From Bacilli bacterium (lineage in GTDB: Bacteria; Bacillota_I; Bacilli_A; RF39; UBA660): a stretch of DNA of 9,371 nucleotides. How positions within the stretch are numbered: position 1 is the first letter of the stretch; each line of letters opens with the position of its first letter. The position numbers were made by a program, and so were the translations under genes. Of this stretch, positions 1-6,991 are shown piece after piece. The stretch lies in contig JAQUEG010000016.1 of assembly GCA_028685275.1 (NCBI GenBank), positions 1 to 9,371 of the forward strand, read 5' to 3'. Under the pieces are notes generated by a model. It ran no database searches. It was not told the DNA's origin and worked only from the letters and a program-made list of their open reading frames with translations.

Positions 1-56
1 TTGAAAAATTTAATCAAAAATATGGTTTTGAACAAAAAAGTGAAGATGAGCAATAA
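1..56 (+). CDS. 3' end of an upstream gene (partial, unidentified)
   Basis: An open frame enters from the left edge (first complete codon at 3) and stops at TAA 54-56. The visible tail reads EKFNQKYGFEQKSEDEQ, a charged C-terminus that I cannot assign to a family. Two things support a real coding end: the stop codon lies in the loop of the hairpin terminator at 43-70, and the same stop-in-terminator arrangement recurs at other genes here. With only 17 codons visible, chance openness cannot be excluded. Confidence 0.45.
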   Translation, partial: EKFNQKYGFEQKSEDEQ

Positions 57-70
57 TGTTCATCTTTTTT
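43..70 (+). terminator. Rho-independent terminator of the upstream gene
   Basis: AAGATGAGC (43-51) pairs with GTTCATCTT (58-66) as a 9-bp stem with one G-U pair and a 6-nt loop, followed by a T run to 70. The stop codon of the incoming frame lies in the loop. The extended -10 of the rpiB promoter starts where the T run ends. Confidence 0.75.
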
Positions 71-78
71 GGTATAAT
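70..78 (+). promoter_or_regulatory. Extended -10 promoter of rpiB
   Basis: TGGTATAAT is a perfect extended -10 (TG-n-TATAAT, hexamer 73-78). No convincing -35 lies at the right distance, since that region is occupied by the terminator stem. Transcription would begin near 85, leaving a leader of only about 14 nt that is almost entirely the AGGAGG ribosome binding site at 87-92. Confidence 0.6.
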
Positions 79-98
79 TAGTATAAAGGAGGAAAAAA

Positions 99-557
99 AT
101 GAAAATTGGAATTGCATCTGATCATCGTGGATATTTGTTAAAAAAAGAAATAAATGATTATCTTAAACAAAAAGATTTTCAAGTAATGGATTATGGAACT
201 AATGATATTAAACCAGTTGATTATTCAGATTATGGTATTATTTTAGGCGAAAAAATAATAAATAAAGAAATAGACTATGGAATTGCTTTTTGTGGAAGTG
301 GTATTGGTATTTCGATTGCTTGCAATAAAGTAAAAGGAATTAGATGCGCTAAAGTCGATAATTTAAAGGAAGCTATCCAAGCACGTGAACATCTTGATGC
401 TAATGTAATTGCTATTAGTTCAGAGAAAGAATTAGAGGAAATTAAAAGAATTATACTTACATTTTTAACAACTGAATTTTCTAATTTAGAACGGCATAAT
501 ATAAGAATTGATAAAATAAAAAAATATGAAGGGATGACAAGAAAAAGTGAGTCTTAA
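99..557 (+). CDS. rpiB: Ribose-5-phosphate isomerase B (RpiB/LacA/LacB family)
   Basis: A cytoplasmic sugar-phosphate isomerase of 152 aa, the usual family length. It most likely interconverts ribose 5-phosphate and ribulose 5-phosphate in the pentose phosphate pathway. The N-terminus carries the family signature SDHRG (Asp8, His9). The catalytic cysteine is Cys65 in FCGSGIGISIACNK, and His98 in REHLDANV is the expected ring-opening histidine. Arg132, His133 and Arg136 near the C-terminus match the phosphate-binding cluster. One oddity is that the residue after His98 is Leu, where most members have Asn (HND/HNN). The start is supported by AGGAGG six bases upstream of the ATG. The DUF1146 gene overlaps its end by 11 nt, so the two are co-transcribed. 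A LacA/LacB-like galactose-6-phosphate isomerase is possible in principle, but a single copy without lac genes favours RpiB. Confidence 0.93.
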   Translation: MKIGIASDHRGYLLKKEINDYLKQKDFQVMDYGTNDIKPVDYSDYGIILGEKIINKEIDYGIAFCGSGIGISIACNKVKGIRCAKVDNLKEAIQAREHLDANVIAISSEKELEEIKRIILTFLTTEFSNLERHNIRIDKIKKYEGMTRKSES

Positions 558-747
558 ATTTTTTATATACTTGTTGGTTATACCATTTGTTTTTTGGGTT
601 GTTGAATCATTAAGAATTGAACAAATATTTAAAAAAAATAGACGTAACCAAATATTAGTGTTTTATGTTTTATTAACATTAGGAATTTCTTATTTAGTAG
701 TAAATTTTATTTATGATTTTTATGAAGTATCACGAATAATATATTAA
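547..747 (+). CDS. ywzB: DUF1146 small membrane protein (YwzB-like)
   Basis: A 66-aa integral membrane protein with two hydrophobic helices, roughly residues 4-20 and 37-56. The linker between them is basic (FKKNRRNQ), as in the DUF1146/YwzB family. No biochemical function is known. The GTG start overlaps the last codons of rpiB. It is the only usual start after an in-frame stop at 535-537 that keeps the first helix whole, and a GAAGGGA motif lies about 12 nt upstream. In Bacillus subtilis ywzB sits near the ATP synthase, murAA and spoIID genes. Here it is followed 12 nt later by spoIID, so part of that neighbourhood is kept. The assignment rests on topology, the WVVESLRIEQIFK-type motif and context. 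Confidence 0.78.
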   Translation: MSLKFFIYLLVIPFVFWVVESLRIEQIFKKNRRNQILVFYVLLTLGISYLVVNFIYDFYEVSRIIY

Positions 748-759
748 GAGAGGCAAGAT

Positions 760-1686
760 ATGAAAAAAATAATATTTTTAAGTTTACTATTCATAGTTAT
801 TCCTTTTTTTATTGTTTTCTTCTTTTTTCATGAACAAAAAAAAGAAGAAGAAAAATTATATGATAATATCATTGTTAAAGTGAAAAGAGAAGCAACTAAT
901 AAAATTGAGGAAGTAAAATTAGAAGATTATATTGTTGGCGTGGTTGCTGGCGAAATGCCAATTCTTTTTCATAGTGAAGCATTAAAAGCTCAATCAGTAG
1001 CGGCGCGTAGTTATGTTTTAAAAAGAATAATTAATAATAAAAATAAATTATACGATGTAGTAGATACAGTTTTAAATCAGGTTTATTTAGATAACGAATA
1101 CTTAAAAAAAAGTTGGGGTAAAAACTATAATCATAATATTTTAAAAATACAAAACGCGGTTTTTATGACTAAAGGTGAATATTTAGAATATAATGGTGAA
1201 ATAGCTGATGCGTTATATTTTTCTACTAGTAATGGTTTTACTGAAAATAGCGAGGAAGTTTTTAGTTTTGAAGTCCCATATTTACGTAGTGTTGAATCAG
1301 TATGGGACGCTAATGCTTCACCAGTTTTTAATGATGTAAAAAATTATACATTAACAGAGTTTTATAATAATCTCGGTATTAAAGAACAATCAAAAATTAA
1401 AATTGAGATAATAAAAAAAAGTAATACTGGTCGTATTTTAGAGTTAAAAATAAACAATAATAAAATGACAGGATCAGAAGTCGCTTCAAAATTAAAATTA
1501 AGATCAAATCATTTTGAAATTAAGCAAAAAGCAAAAGAAGTAACAATAAAAACAACTGGTTATGGTCATGGTGTAGGAATGAGTCAATATGGAGCAGAGG
1601 GTATGGCAAGTGAAGGATATAAATATGATGAAAGTTTGAAATATTATTATCAAGGAGTAGAAATAAAAAAATTAATTAGTTCATAA
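760..1686 (+). CDS. spoIID: Stage II sporulation protein D, peptidoglycan lytic transglycosylase
   Basis: A membrane-anchored enzyme of the mother-cell engulfment machinery (with SpoIIM and SpoIIP in B. subtilis). It cleaves glycan strands that SpoIIP has denuded. At 308 aa it is slightly shorter than the Bacillus protein. An N-terminal signal anchor spans about residues 4-23. The SpoIID domain follows, with LEDYIVGVVAGEMP, where Glu65 is the expected catalytic acid, then EALKAQSVAARSYV and ALYFSTSNGFTENSEEVF. The C-terminal signature YGHGVGMSQYGAEGMA begins at about residue 268. GAGAGG lies six bases before the ATG. The gene follows ywzB by 12 nt with no terminator, so it may be read from the rpiB promoter. 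I could not find a clean sigma-E promoter directly upstream. A hairpin terminator spans its stop codon. Confidence 0.96.
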   Translation: MKKIIFLSLLFIVIPFFIVFFFFHEQKKEEEKLYDNIIVKVKREATNKIEEVKLEDYIVGVVAGEMPILFHSEALKAQSVAARSYVLKRIINNKNKLYDVVDTVLNQVYLDNEYLKKSWGKNYNHNILKIQNAVFMTKGEYLEYNGEIADALYFSTSNGFTENSEEVFSFEVPYLRSVESVWDANASPVFNDVKNYTLTEFYNNLGIKEQSKIKIEIIKKSNTGRILELKINNNKMTGSEVASKLKLRSNHFEIKQKAKEVTIKTTGYGHGVGMSQYGAEGMASEGYKYDESLKYYYQGVEIKKLISS

Positions 1687-1698
1687 CTAATTTTTTTA
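1674..1698 (+). terminator. Terminator after spoIID
   Basis: AATTAGTT (1674-1681) and AACTAATT (1685-1692) form a perfect 8-bp inverted repeat around a 3-nt loop, followed by a T run to 1697. The stop codon TAA at 1684-1686 lies inside the hairpin. The stem is AT-rich, so strength is uncertain. Confidence 0.6.
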
Positions 1699-1706
1699 TT
1701 ATAAAT

Positions 1707-1735
1707 GTATATTATTTTAAAAAATGTTCACACTT
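1707..1735 (+). promoter_or_regulatory. Putative sigma-F (forespore) promoter of spoIIQ
   Basis: GTATA at 1707-1711 matches the sigma-F -35 consensus GYATA exactly. Fourteen bases later GTTCACACTT (1726-1735) fits the -10 consensus GGnnAnAHTR at all but the second and last positions. No good sigma-A pair occurs here. B. subtilis spoIIQ is a known sigma-F gene, which makes the match more believable. Both motifs are short, so this remains a prediction. Confidence 0.5.
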
Positions 1736-1751
1736 TTAATGAGGTGAAAAT

Positions 1752-2387
1752 ATGAATCGTAGAAAACTAAAACCATTTGTAATTCCATCAATTTATAGTT
1801 TGATTGTTGTTTTTGTTGTAATGAGTCTATTTTTTTTACAACGAGCCGCAAATGAAACTTCCCCAAGTGAAAAGGATCAAAATTTTGACTATGTCATAAA
1901 AACATTATTTGGGGATGTTTTACCTGTTGTCGGAGATAAAAAAGTTATTGTAAGGCCATATAATAGTAAAGATGTATCAATTGTAAAGCATTATTATGAT
2001 GAAAATGCAACTGCTGACAAGCAGGAAAAATCAATAATTTATCATGAAAAAACGTATATACAAAACTCTGGTGTTGATTATGGTGGAACAAATAATTTTG
2101 ATGTAGTTGCTATATTAGATGGAACGGTTATTAATGTTAAAGAAGATAATTTATTAGGAAAAACAATTGAAATTCGTCATACTAATGATTTTATTAGTGT
2201 TTATCAATGTTTGTCCGAACTTAATGTTAAAAAAGATGATAATGTAATTCAGGGGGAGTTAATTGGTAAAAGTGGGATTTGTAATATTGCTAGTGATCTC
2301 GGTGATCACCTTCACTTTGAAATATTATATAAAGGACAGGTTAAAAACCCCGAAATGTTTTATGATAAAACAATAAAGGATTTGTAA
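1752..2387 (+). CDS. spoIIQ: Stage II sporulation protein Q (SpoIIQ), LytM-fold engulfment protein
   Basis: A forespore membrane protein that reaches across the intermembrane space and docks with mother-cell SpoIIIAH to form the engulfment and feeding-channel complex. At 211 aa it is shorter than the roughly 280-aa B. subtilis protein. A basic N-terminus (MNRRKLK) and one transmembrane helix at about residues 11-30 precede a LytM/M23 domain from about residue 100. The second zinc motif is intact (GDHLHFE, His186 and His188). The first motif reads NSGVDY, with Asp109 kept but Asn105 where an active peptidase has His. B. subtilis SpoIIQ is likewise degenerate, so a structural rather than catalytic role is expected. 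GAGGTGA precedes the ATG. The gene stands alone, with a probable sigma-F promoter upstream and a terminator after it. Confidence 0.92.
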   Translation: MNRRKLKPFVIPSIYSLIVVFVVMSLFFLQRAANETSPSEKDQNFDYVIKTLFGDVLPVVGDKKVIVRPYNSKDVSIVKHYYDENATADKQEKSIIYHEKTYIQNSGVDYGGTNNFDVVAILDGTVINVKEDNLLGKTIEIRHTNDFISVYQCLSELNVKKDDNVIQGELIGKSGICNIASDLGDHLHFEILYKGQVKNPEMFYDKTIKDL

Positions 2388-2408
2388 GGGCTTAACAACC
2401 CTTTTTTT
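2386..2408 (+). terminator. Terminator after spoIIQ
   Basis: AAGGG (2386-2390) pairs with CCCTT (2399-2403), followed by a continuous T run to 2408. The stem starts within the stop codon TAA at 2385-2387. It separates the forespore gene spoIIQ from the mother-cell gene spoIIID. Confidence 0.72.
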
Positions 2409-2458
2409 ATGAATAAATATTTTCGGTTTTTATATACTTTAATTAAAGAGGTGAACCA

Positions 2459-2719
2459 ATGAAAGATAATATTATAAAGCGAGTTTTAGATGAAGCATTT
2501 CATATAATTACAACGGGAGAAACAATTAGGGATATTGCAAAAGTTTATAATGTTAGTAAAAGTACAGTTCATAAAGACTTTAGCGAAAGATTAAAGGAAA
2601 TAGATAAATCGTTATATCAACAAGTAGCCAAAATATTGCAACATCATATTAAAATAAGACATATTAGAGGCGGAGAATCAACGCGAAAAAAATATTTAAA
2701 CTTAAAAAGTACTATATAA
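2459..2719 (+). CDS. spoIIID: Sporulation transcriptional regulator SpoIIID
   Basis: A small DNA-binding protein that switches mother-cell transcription after sigma-E, repressing and activating many genes. At 86 aa it is close to the B. subtilis protein (about 93 aa). A helix-turn-helix lies at about residues 22-41 (TIRDIAKVYNVSKSTVHKDF). The family-specific basic tail RHIRGGESTRKKY (67-79) is present. AAAGAGGTGA precedes the ATG by a normal distance. It is followed 53 nt later by mbl, the same adjacency as in B. subtilis. The upstream region 2409-2458 contains AAATATT and TATATACT, which resemble sigma-E elements, but their spacing (9 nt) is too short for a confident promoter call. Confidence 0.96.
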   Translation: MKDNIIKRVLDEAFHIITTGETIRDIAKVYNVSKSTVHKDFSERLKEIDKSLYQQVAKILQHHIKIRHIRGGESTRKKYLNLKSTI

Positions 2720-2772
2720 TTAAATACTGTGATAAAATAATATTAGGATTATAAAGAGAAGGGGACGCAATA

Positions 2773-3762
2773 ATGTTTTATAAAGATATTGGAATTGATT
2801 TAGGAACAGCTAATGTATTAATTTATGTAAAAGGACAAGGTATTGTATTAAACGAACCAAGTGTTGTAGCAATTGATTCAGAAACAAAGAAACCATTAGC
2901 GGTTGGTTTAGAAGCGCGTGAAATGTTGGGACGTACACCAGGTAAAGTTAAAGCAATCAAGCCGATGAAAGATGGTGTTATAGCAGATTTTGAAAATACA
3001 GAAATTATGTTGGATTATTTTATTAAAAAAGTAAATGCTAAAAATTTTTTTTCGCGACCACGTATTTTAATTTGTTGTCCTTCTAATATTACTCAAGTTG
3101 AAAAAAACGCTATTAAAGAAGCCACAGAAAGAACTGGTGCTCGTAGAGTATTCATTGAAGAGGAACCCAAAGTGGCGGCAGTTGGTGCGGGATTAGACAT
3201 ATCAAAACCTAGTGGTAATATGGTTATTGATATAGGTGGAGGTACTACTGATATTGCGATTTTATCATTAGGTGGCATTGTTAATAGTGCATATATTAAA
3301 ATTGCTGGTAATACTTTTGATAATGATATTTCTAAATATATAAAAGATAAATATAAACTGTTAATTGGTGAAAGAACAGCAGAAGAGATTAAGATAAATA
3401 TTGGCACAGTTTATAATGGTAATAAAAAAGAAAAAATTGAAGTTCGTGGTCGTGATTTAGTTACTGGTCTTCCTCATAGCATTAATATTACTTCCGAAGA
3501 AGTACAAGAGTCATTAAAAGGTAGTGTTAATGAAATTATTAAGCAGGTAAAGATGGTTTTAGAGCAAACACCACCTGAATTAGCGGCAGATATTATTGAT
3601 AAAGGGATAGTAATTACTGGCGGGGGCGCCTTAATAGACGGGTTAGATAAATTATTTACCCAAGAATTAAAAGTATCAGTTTTTATAGCTGAGAGTCCTT
3701 TAACATGTGTTGCTGATGGTACAGGTATTTTATTAGATAATTTATATTTAATAGATAAATAA
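2773..3762 (+). CDS. mbl: MreB-family cell-shape protein, Mbl type
   Basis: A bacterial actin homologue that forms membrane-associated filaments and guides the lateral wall synthesis complex. At 329 aa it has full family length. Actin-type ATP-binding motifs are present: phosphate-1 IGIDLGTANV (residues 6-15), phosphate-2 DIGGGTTDIA (153-162) and the adenosine motif ITGGGALIDGLDKL in the C-terminal part. It is closer to Mbl than to MreB: it starts MFYKDIGIDLGTANVLI, has LICCPSNIT, and lies directly after spoIIID. AGAAGGGGA provides the ribosome binding site. With only a 53-nt gap and no terminator, it may be co-transcribed with spoIIID. No clear terminator follows it. Confidence 0.92.
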   Translation: MFYKDIGIDLGTANVLIYVKGQGIVLNEPSVVAIDSETKKPLAVGLEAREMLGRTPGKVKAIKPMKDGVIADFENTEIMLDYFIKKVNAKNFFSRPRILICCPSNITQVEKNAIKEATERTGARRVFIEEEPKVAAVGAGLDISKPSGNMVIDIGGGTTDIAILSLGGIVNSAYIKIAGNTFDNDISKYIKDKYKLLIGERTAEEIKINIGTVYNGNKKEKIEVRGRDLVTGLPHSINITSEEVQESLKGSVNEIIKQVKMVLEQTPPELAADIIDKGIVITGGGALIDGLDKLFTQELKVSVFIAESPLTCVADGTGILLDNLYLIDK

Positions 3763-3780
3763 AAACAAATCATAAAAACA

Positions 3781-3809
3781 TTGTATAAAAACTTAATATT
3801 ATATATAAT
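3781..3809 (+). promoter_or_regulatory. Sigma-A promoter of tagO
   Basis: TTGTAT (3781-3786) and TATAAT (3804-3809) are separated by exactly 17 bp. This is the best-matched housekeeping promoter in the window. Transcription would begin near 3816, giving a leader of about 20 nt. Confidence 0.75.
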
Positions 3810-3834
3810 TATAGATGTAGTGTGGTGATTATAA

Positions 3835-4884
3835 GTGGAATATAATATTAACATGGTTTTATTAATGGTCGGAGTAACTTTTTTATTTACAACGATCATT
3901 GTTCCAATTGTAAAAAAAATAGCTTTTCATATAAAAGCCATTGATCAACCAAATAAAAGGAAAATTCATAAAAAACCGATGCCTCGTTTAGGAGGATTAG
4001 CAATCTTTTTGGGATTTCTTTTAGGTTATATGTTATTTGCAAAACAAACAATTGTAATGAATTCAATTTTAATTGGTAGTTTTATTATTGTTTTGATTGG
4101 CATTATTGATGATATTAATCCAATTAAAGCACGTTATAAATTTTTAGCTCAATTATCAGCGGCAGCTGTTATAATTTTCTATGGTGGTATTCTTTTAGAA
4201 GAATTAAATTTTTTTGGTTTTAATATTACTTTTAATATTTTTACTTATCCTATTACTTTTTTATTTATTGTTGGGATGATTAATTCGATTAATTTAATTG
4301 ATGGATTGGATGGTTTGGCAGCAGGTGTTAGTTCATTTTTTTTTCTCACTATTGGTATCATAGCTTTTATGCTTAATAAATTTAATGGTTTAGATATATT
4401 ATTAGCATTTATTATGTTAGGTTCAACTTTAGGGTTTTTAGTTCATAATTTTTATCCCGCTAAGATATTTATGGGTGATACTGGTTCCATGTTTTTAGGG
4501 TTCATTATTTCAGTAATTGCTTTACTAGGATTAAAAACGGTAACTTTAACTTCATTTTTAATTCCGTTATTAATAATGGCAGTTCCTATTTTAGATACAT
4601 TATTTGCTATAATAAGGCGTATGATTAATAAAAAAAGTATTGCAGAATCTGATAAACAGCATTTACATCACCAATTATTAAAAATGAATTTTAGTCACCG
4701 CACGACAGTCTTAATTATATATTATATTAATTTTTTGTTTGCCTTTGCATCAATTATTTATTTTTTAATTAATCGTAAAATTGGCATGTATATTTATTTA
4801 ATCCTTTTATTTTTAACTTTATGGTTTGTAATTAGTACTAATATTATAATTAATCGCAAAAAAAGGAAAAAATCTCAGAAATGA
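3835..4884 (+). CDS. tagO: Undecaprenyl-phosphate N-acetylglucosamine-1-phosphate transferase (TagO/WecA family)
   Basis: A polytopic membrane enzyme that transfers GlcNAc-1-phosphate from UDP-GlcNAc to undecaprenyl phosphate. This is the first membrane step of wall teichoic acid or related polymer synthesis. The 349-aa protein has about ten to eleven hydrophobic helices. Catalytic motifs appear in order: IGIIDD (Asp92, Asp93), NLIDGLDGLAAG (Asp156, Asp159), FMGDTGSMFLG (Asp215) and the cytoplasmic HLHHQLL loop (from His276). These separate it from MraY and place it in the TagO/WecA branch. The GTG start at 3835 is preferred because GTGGTGATT lies at proper spacing; an ATG at 3853 would remove the first residues of helix 1. 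It is transcribed alone. The acceptor polymer cannot be told from this window, since no other tag genes are present. Confidence 0.9.
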   Translation: MEYNINMVLLMVGVTFLFTTIIVPIVKKIAFHIKAIDQPNKRKIHKKPMPRLGGLAIFLGFLLGYMLFAKQTIVMNSILIGSFIIVLIGIIDDINPIKARYKFLAQLSAAAVIIFYGGILLEELNFFGFNITFNIFTYPITFLFIVGMINSINLIDGLDGLAAGVSSFFFLTIGIIAFMLNKFNGLDILLAFIMLGSTLGFLVHNFYPAKIFMGDTGSMFLGFIISVIALLGLKTVTLTSFLIPLLIMAVPILDTLFAIIRRMINKKSIAESDKQHLHHQLLKMNFSHRTTVLIIYYINFLFAFASIIYFLINRKIGMYIYLILLFLTLWFVISTNIIINRKKRKKSQK

Positions 4885-4893
4885 GATTTTTTT
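4867..4893 (+). terminator. Terminator after tagO
   Basis: AAAAAATCTCA (4867-4877) and TGAGATTTTTT (4882-4892) form a perfect 11-bp stem closed by a GAAA tetraloop, ending in a T run. The tagO stop TGA (4882-4884) is the first part of the 3' arm. The A-rich 5' arm would also allow termination in the opposite direction. Confidence 0.88.
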
Positions 4894-4926
4894 ACACAAA
4901 AAATTTTTAAAAAATATGTCATAATA

Positions 4927-4935
4927 TGGTATAAT
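4927..4935 (+). promoter_or_regulatory. Extended -10 promoter of the agrA-agrC pair
   Basis: TGGTATAAT is a perfect extended -10 with hexamer 4930-4935. No strong -35 and no LytTR-type direct repeat are visible upstream. This suggests the sensory pair is expressed at a basal level independent of its own product. Transcription would begin near 4942. Confidence 0.6.
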
Positions 4936-4968
4936 AAACAATAAGCAAACTATAAAGAGGTGGGTGAG

Positions 4969-5682
4969 ATGTTAAATTTTATTGTATGTGATGATGAAGA
5001 ACCAATAAGAAAAAATATAATAAATATTATATCAAAAATAATGATGCCAATTGAAAATGAATATAAAACATATGAATTTAATAATTATGATAAAGAATTT
5101 ATGTATATATTGAATAAACAAATTGGCAAAAAAATTTATATTTTAGATATCGAAGTAAAAGAAAAGTCTGGTTTAAATATAGCAAAACAAATTAGAGAAA
5201 ATGATTGGGATTCGATTATAATAATTTTAACAGTACATTACGAATTAACTTATGAGGCGCTTAAAAGCCGATTAATGTTATTAGATTTTATTTCAAAATT
5301 TAATCAATATGAAAACAAATTAAAAGATGTTCTAACTTTAGCATTAAAAATATTTAATTGTGGTAATATTCTTAGTTTTATATTTAAACACGTTGATTAC
5401 AAAATACCTTATTCAGATATTTTGTATATTGTTAAAGATTCTGATTCTCGAAAAATAATAATTAGGACTTTTTATAATGATTACTTAAGTAATATGACTT
5501 TAAATGAGATAGAAAAAAAGTTGAACAATGATTTTTGCCGAACTCACCGTGCGTGTATAGTAAATATCCAAAATGTAAAAAGTTTTGATTATAGCAATAG
5601 AGTTATTACTTTCAAAAATAATGAAAAAATAAATTTATTTTCGAGAACATATAAAAAGGAAGTGCAAAAAGTATGTACTTAA
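4969..5682 (+). CDS. agrA: AgrA-like LytTR response regulator
   Basis: A cytoplasmic response regulator of 237 aa, the size of AgrA. The receiver domain covers about residues 1-120. It has the acidic cluster Asp8, Asp9 and Glu10, the phospho-acceptor Asp60 in YILDIE (compare Asp59 of Staphylococcus aureus AgrA), Thr88 and Lys110. The LytTR DNA-binding domain covers about 137-235, including the conserved CRTHRACIVNIQNV stretch. The ATG at 4969 is chosen over a GTG at 4960 because the latter lies inside the ribosome binding site AAAGAGGTG. The reading frame overlaps agrC by 10 nt, so the pair is translated together. The regulator precedes the kinase, the reverse of the order in the staphylococcal agrBDCA operon. 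The likely target is the direct repeat upstream of agrB. Function is inferred from domains and neighbours. Confidence 0.88.
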   Translation: MLNFIVCDDEEPIRKNIINIISKIMMPIENEYKTYEFNNYDKEFMYILNKQIGKKIYILDIEVKEKSGLNIAKQIRENDWDSIIIILTVHYELTYEALKSRLMLLDFISKFNQYENKLKDVLTLALKIFNCGNILSFIFKHVDYKIPYSDILYIVKDSDSRKIIIRTFYNDYLSNMTLNEIEKKLNNDFCRTHRACIVNIQNVKSFDYSNRVITFKNNEKINLFSRTYKKEVQKVCT

Positions 5683-6968
5683 TAAATATTGTTTTTTCCT
5701 CACTTATACTTGTTATTATCGGTATTTCTGTGGCGGGTTGTTTGCTTAATTTAAAATTAAAATTTAATATTAAAAACATAGTATTAATTATAATTGTTGC
5801 ACCAGCAATTATAACTATATCTTTTTTTTTATTTGAAAATATTATTCGTATCATTGTTAATTGTATCAGTATTTCAATTCTTATAAAAATAGTATATAAA
5901 GAAAAATACATTAGAGGTTTATTAACTGGAACATTTATTTTTATATATTTTCTTTTAGCTGAATTAATTTTTAGTTTGGGTATCTTTTTTTTTATTAAAG
6001 AAATAGATAAAAATTTAGCTGGAACGATTTTAATTAATATTGAAATTTCTTTTCTAGTTTTACTATTAGTAGAAATAAAAAAGTTAAGGTTATTTTTTAA
6101 AAAAATTATTACTAGTTATAATAGAATTAATAGTTATATTCTATTAATAATATCAATTGTCATTATTGCTGTTTTTGCTAATCGTAATTTTCTTTTTTCA
6201 GAAATCAGTTATGAGTATATTTTAAATTTAATTTTATTAATTGTTTTTGGCTTTTTTATTTATTTATTTTTAAAAGAAAAAGAATATAGTAGTCAATTAT
6301 TAATAAAATATGATCAATTATTTAATTATATTAAAAAGTATGAAAAAGCAATTAATAATAAAAATATGATTATTCATGATTTTAAAAATCAAATTATCGC
6401 TATTAAAGGTTTCGCTGGTAATAAAAATGCAGAGATAACTGATTATATAAATAGCATTATTAAAGATTTTAGTAATTATGAAGAAAAGGTGTTAACTGAT
6501 ATGGAAAAACTTCCAAAAGGAGGATTAAAAGGATTAATTTATTACAAATTAGGAGATTTATCTAAAGATAAAATAGATGTATTAATTAATGTAGGTTCCC
6601 GTATACCTAAAAATTTATTTAAAAATTTAAAATCTAATTTATATAAGGATTTAATTACAATAATAGGTGTGTATCTTGATAATGCGATTGAGGCAGTGAA
6701 AACAGCGGATAAAAAACAAATCATATTAGAAATATACTATAAAAAACATACACTTCATTTCATTTTAACTAATACATATAATAATAAACTAAATTTAGAA
6801 AGATTAGATGATTTAGGATATTCGACTAAATCAAAAGGCCGTGGTTATGGTTTAGGGTTGGCTAAAAAAATAATTAGTAGTTACCAAATTATTACTCAAA
6901 ATAGAGAAATAACACTAGAATATTATAGTGTACATTTATTTGTTAATTTAAAAAAACATTCCTCTTGA
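5673..6968 (+). CDS. agrC: AgrC-like sensor histidine kinase (HPK10 family)
   Basis: A membrane receptor kinase of 431 aa, about the length of AgrC. The first 200 or so residues form about six transmembrane helices with short loops and no extracellular domain, as expected of a receptor for a small cyclic peptide. A helical linker (about 202-232) leads to the phosphorylation motif IIHDFKNQI, with His235. The GHKL ATPase domain follows, with the N box YLDNAIEA (Asp336, Asn337, Glu340) and the glycine-rich G box GRGYGLGLAKK (389-399). AAGGAAG lies about ten bases before the ATG. The gene begins within the end of agrA and converges with agrD, sharing a bidirectional terminator with it. Partnership with the AgrD peptide is inferred from this linkage. 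Confidence 0.88.
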   Translation: MYLINIVFSSLILVIIGISVAGCLLNLKLKFNIKNIVLIIIVAPAIITISFFLFENIIRIIVNCISISILIKIVYKEKYIRGLLTGTFIFIYFLLAELIFSLGIFFFIKEIDKNLAGTILINIEISFLVLLLVEIKKLRLFFKKIITSYNRINSYILLIISIVIIAVFANRNFLFSEISYEYILNLILLIVFGFFIYLFLKEKEYSSQLLIKYDQLFNYIKKYEKAINNKNMIIHDFKNQIIAIKGFAGNKNAEITDYINSIIKDFSNYEEKVLTDMEKLPKGGLKGLIYYKLGDLSKDKIDVLINVGSRIPKNLFKNLKSNLYKDLITIIGVYLDNAIEAVKTADKKQIILEIYYKKHTLHFILTNTYNNKLNLERLDDLGYSTKSKGRGYGLGLAKKIISSYQIITQNREITLEYYSVHLFVNLKKHSS

Positions 6969-6987
6969 TTAAAAAGAATGTTTTTTT
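6951..6987. terminator. Bidirectional terminator between agrC and agrD
   Basis: AAAAAACATTC (6951-6961) and GAATGTTTTTT (6976-6986) form an 11-bp perfect stem around a 14-nt loop. The T run on the right serves agrC transcripts and the A run on the left (T on the minus strand) serves agrBD transcripts. The agrC stop TGA (6966-6968) lies in the loop and the agrD stop is at 6992-6994. Confidence 0.85.
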
Positions 6988-6991
6988 AAAT

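Noticed and set aside
690..759. Possible sigma-E promoter before spoIID (CGAATAAT as -10)
   Set aside because: It matches the CATACAHT consensus at only five of eight positions and no -35 element lies at the right distance.
2409..2458. Possible sigma-E promoter before spoIIID (AAATATT and TATATACT)
   Set aside because: The two elements are only 9 nt apart rather than about 14, and such AT-rich hexamers are expected by chance here.
3093..3899. Two open frames on the minus strand opposite mbl and the start of tagO
   Set aside because: They are antisense shadows of strongly conserved genes, lack ribosome binding sites and resemble no protein.
5612..5911. Minus-strand open frame of 99 codons opposite the agrA/agrC junction
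   Set aside because: It is a shadow of the AT-rich membrane region of agrC, without ribosome binding site or recognisable domain.
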